23,600 nucleotides of DNA from Candidatus Krumholzibacteriia bacterium. GTDB lineage: Bacteria > Krumholzibacteriota > Krumholzibacteriia > Krumholzibacteriales > Krumholzibacteriaceae. A program made the position numbers and the translations under genes. Below are positions 22,467 through 23,600 of the stretch, one piece after another. The notes beneath the pieces are model-generated. The model ran no database searches, had not been told where the DNA came from, and worked only from the letters and a program-made list of their open reading frames with translations. Where the stretch lies: NCBI GenBank assembly GCA_026387805.1, contig JAPLKY010000421.1:1-23600 (forward strand), in the 5' to 3' direction. Every line of letters begins with the position of its first letter. The first letter of the stretch is position 1.

Positions 22467-23600
22467 TTACCTGTCCATCGGAAACGCCTCGTGCTTCGGC
22501 CACGGGCGCGGCTCGTCCTTGATCTTCTTTGTGAGCACCTCGATTGCCTTCGTGAGCTGCGCGTCCCGGCCCGTTCCGAAATCGGCGGGGTCGAGGTCGA
22601 TCGCGAAGTCGGGCGCGACCCCCTCGTTCTCGACCACCCACTTCCCCTGCGGATTGTAAACGCGATAGTCGGGGGCGGACAGCCCGCCGCCGTCAACCAT
22701 GCCGATCCACATCGAGACGCCCACGAGCCCGCCCCAGCTGCGCGTCCCGATGACCGGTCCCATCCCTTTCGCCCGGAAAAGATAGGGCAGCATGTCGCCG
22801 CCCGAACCGGCCTGGCGGTTCGTGAGACACACGAGATGCGCGTCCGTGCCGAACCACGGCGAGATGTAGTCGTGCGAATTGCGCCTCGTCCAGTACAGCA
22901 GCGGCTTCTTGGCCAGACGCTGCAGGAAGATGTCGGGATCGAGCCCGCCGCCGTTGAAGCGCCCGTCGACGATGATTCCCTTCTTTGTCGTCTGCGAATA
23001 GAAGTAACGGGGGAAGAGCGCCGTCGAGCCGGTGTACGTGTCGGGGAGATGGATATAACCGATCTCGCCTCCCGATTCCTTCTCGACGAACCGCCTGTTC
23101 CCCTCCACCCAATCCATGTAGCGCAGGGTGTACTCGCTTCCCACCGGTTTCACCGTCACCGTGCGGGCTCCCTGCATCGTCGGCTTGTCGTTGACCGTGA
23201 GCTCCGCGGCCTTGCCCGCGAGATCGATGAAGTAGGAATAGACGCTGCGATCCGCGGAAACGTTCCGGCCGTTCACCTTCAGCAGGTAGTCCCCCTGATC
23301 GATGCGGATGCCGGCGCCGAAGAGCGGCGGCCTCTCGTCGTCGTTCCAGTCCACGTCGCCGTAGATCTTCTTGAAGCGGTAGAGATTGGCCGCGCCATCG
23401 ATCTCGTAATCGGCGCCGAGAAGGCCCACGCCCACCGGTTCGGCCGCGCGCTGTATGTCGCCGCCGAAGACGTAGGTGTGCGAGGTGTTGAGCTCGCCGA
23501 TCAGCTCGCCGATGACGTAGGTGAGGTCCGCCCGGTGGTTGACGTACGGCACGAGCGGCGCGTACTTCGCCTTCATCGCGGGCCAGTCCACGCCGTGCAT
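22467..23600 (-). CDS. Tricorn-like S41 peptidase, N-terminal part beyond window edge
   Basis: The frame is open to the right edge, so the signal peptide and beta-propeller are not visible; the ATG at the edge is probably internal. The visible 377 residues hold the tricorn core: NHRADLTYVIGELIGELNTS followed by the likely catalytic His in SHTYVFGG, a PDZ domain (GIRIDQGDYLLKVNGRNV) and the S41 domain with DGRFNGGG. The likely nucleophile Ser lies in RQAGSGGD (codon at 22803-22805), followed by GTRSWGGLVG and ENEGVAPDFAIDLDP. It resembles the complete peptidase at 13769-17047 throughout, but the nucleophile region reads GSGGD instead of SASDGD, so the two are diverged paralogues. It probably also degrades oligopeptides outside the cytosol. 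Confidence 0.9.
   Translation of the reverse strand: MHGVDWPAMKAKYAPLVPYVNHRADLTYVIGELIGELNTSHTYVFGGDIQRAAEPVGVGLLGADYEIDGAANLYRFKKIYGDVDWNDDERPPLFGAGIRIDQGDYLLKVNGRNVSADRSVYSYFIDLAGKAAELTVNDKPTMQGARTVTVKPVGSEYTLRYMDWVEGNRRFVEKESGGEIGYIHLPDTYTGSTALFPRYFYSQTTKKGIIVDGRFNGGGLDPDIFLQRLAKKPLLYWTRRNSHDYISPWFGTDAHLVCLTNRQAGSGGDMLPYLFRAKGMGPVIGTRSWGGLVGVSMWIGMVDGGGLSAPDYRVYNPQGKWVVENEGVAPDFAIDLDPADFGTGRDAQLTKAIEVLTKKIKDEPRPWPKHEAFPMDR

Noticed and set aside
1..23600. CRISPR arrays, tRNA or rRNA genes, insertion sequences, prophage or defence systems
   Set aside because: No regular repeat-spacer pattern, cloverleaf, transposase or defence gene motif was seen on either strand.

Overview
The window looks like ordinary chromosomal DNA from a high-GC, Gram-negative (two-membrane) bacterium. 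Evidence for an outer membrane is an alginate-export-type beta-barrel, a second small beta-barrel protein, a pstS lipoprotein with a lipobox and an adaptor-type ABC export system. Two tricorn-like S41 peptidases and a very large M14 peptidase suggest a protein-degrading lifestyle, as seen in Acidobacteriota, Aminicenantes and the FCB-related candidate phyla. The sequence alone does not fix the lineage. I see no tRNA, rRNA, CRISPR array, transposase or phage gene.

Layout. (1) 1-5251, minus strand: a likely operon read from 5251 downward, made of an outer-membrane porin, a 40-residue single-span protein missed by size-limited gene calling, a sodium:solute symporter and a secreted M14 zinc carboxypeptidase cut by the left edge. 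A consensus-like TTGACA promoter precedes it. Together they would form a peptide or amino-acid scavenging module: outer-membrane entry, periplasmic trimming and sodium-driven uptake. (2) 5408-7169, plus strand: a half-size EamA-type transporter and an HI0933/YhiN-type flavoprotein, divergent from the porin operon. (3) 7194-11937, minus strand: a tightly packed phosphate operon, pstS-pstC-pstA-pstB-pstB-phoU. (4) 12096-13703, minus strand: a small outer-membrane barrel gene and class I fructose-1,6-bisphosphatase. (5) 13769-17047, minus strand: a complete tricorn-like peptidase. (6) 17218-22208, plus strand: a membrane-fusion adaptor, an ABC ATPase, two FtsX-type permeases and a GDT1/UPF0016 cation transporter, ending in an unusual terminator. 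(7) 22209-22466: convergent intergenic DNA with an AT-rich island and a strong hairpin. (8) 22467-23600, minus strand: a second tricorn-like peptidase cut by the right edge.

The most striking observation is in the phosphate operon. The two PstB ATPases have complementary defects. One keeps the Walker A, Q-loop, Walker B and H-loop residues but has LSLEQ in place of LSGGQ. The other keeps LSGGQ but has lost the Q-loop glutamine and the H-loop histidine. Pairing the two would give one complete ATP site and one degenerate site, the layout of asymmetric heterodimeric ABC proteins. This is not the usual description of PstB, which is taken to act as a homodimer.

Coding density is high and no gene-free stretch exceeds 300 bases.
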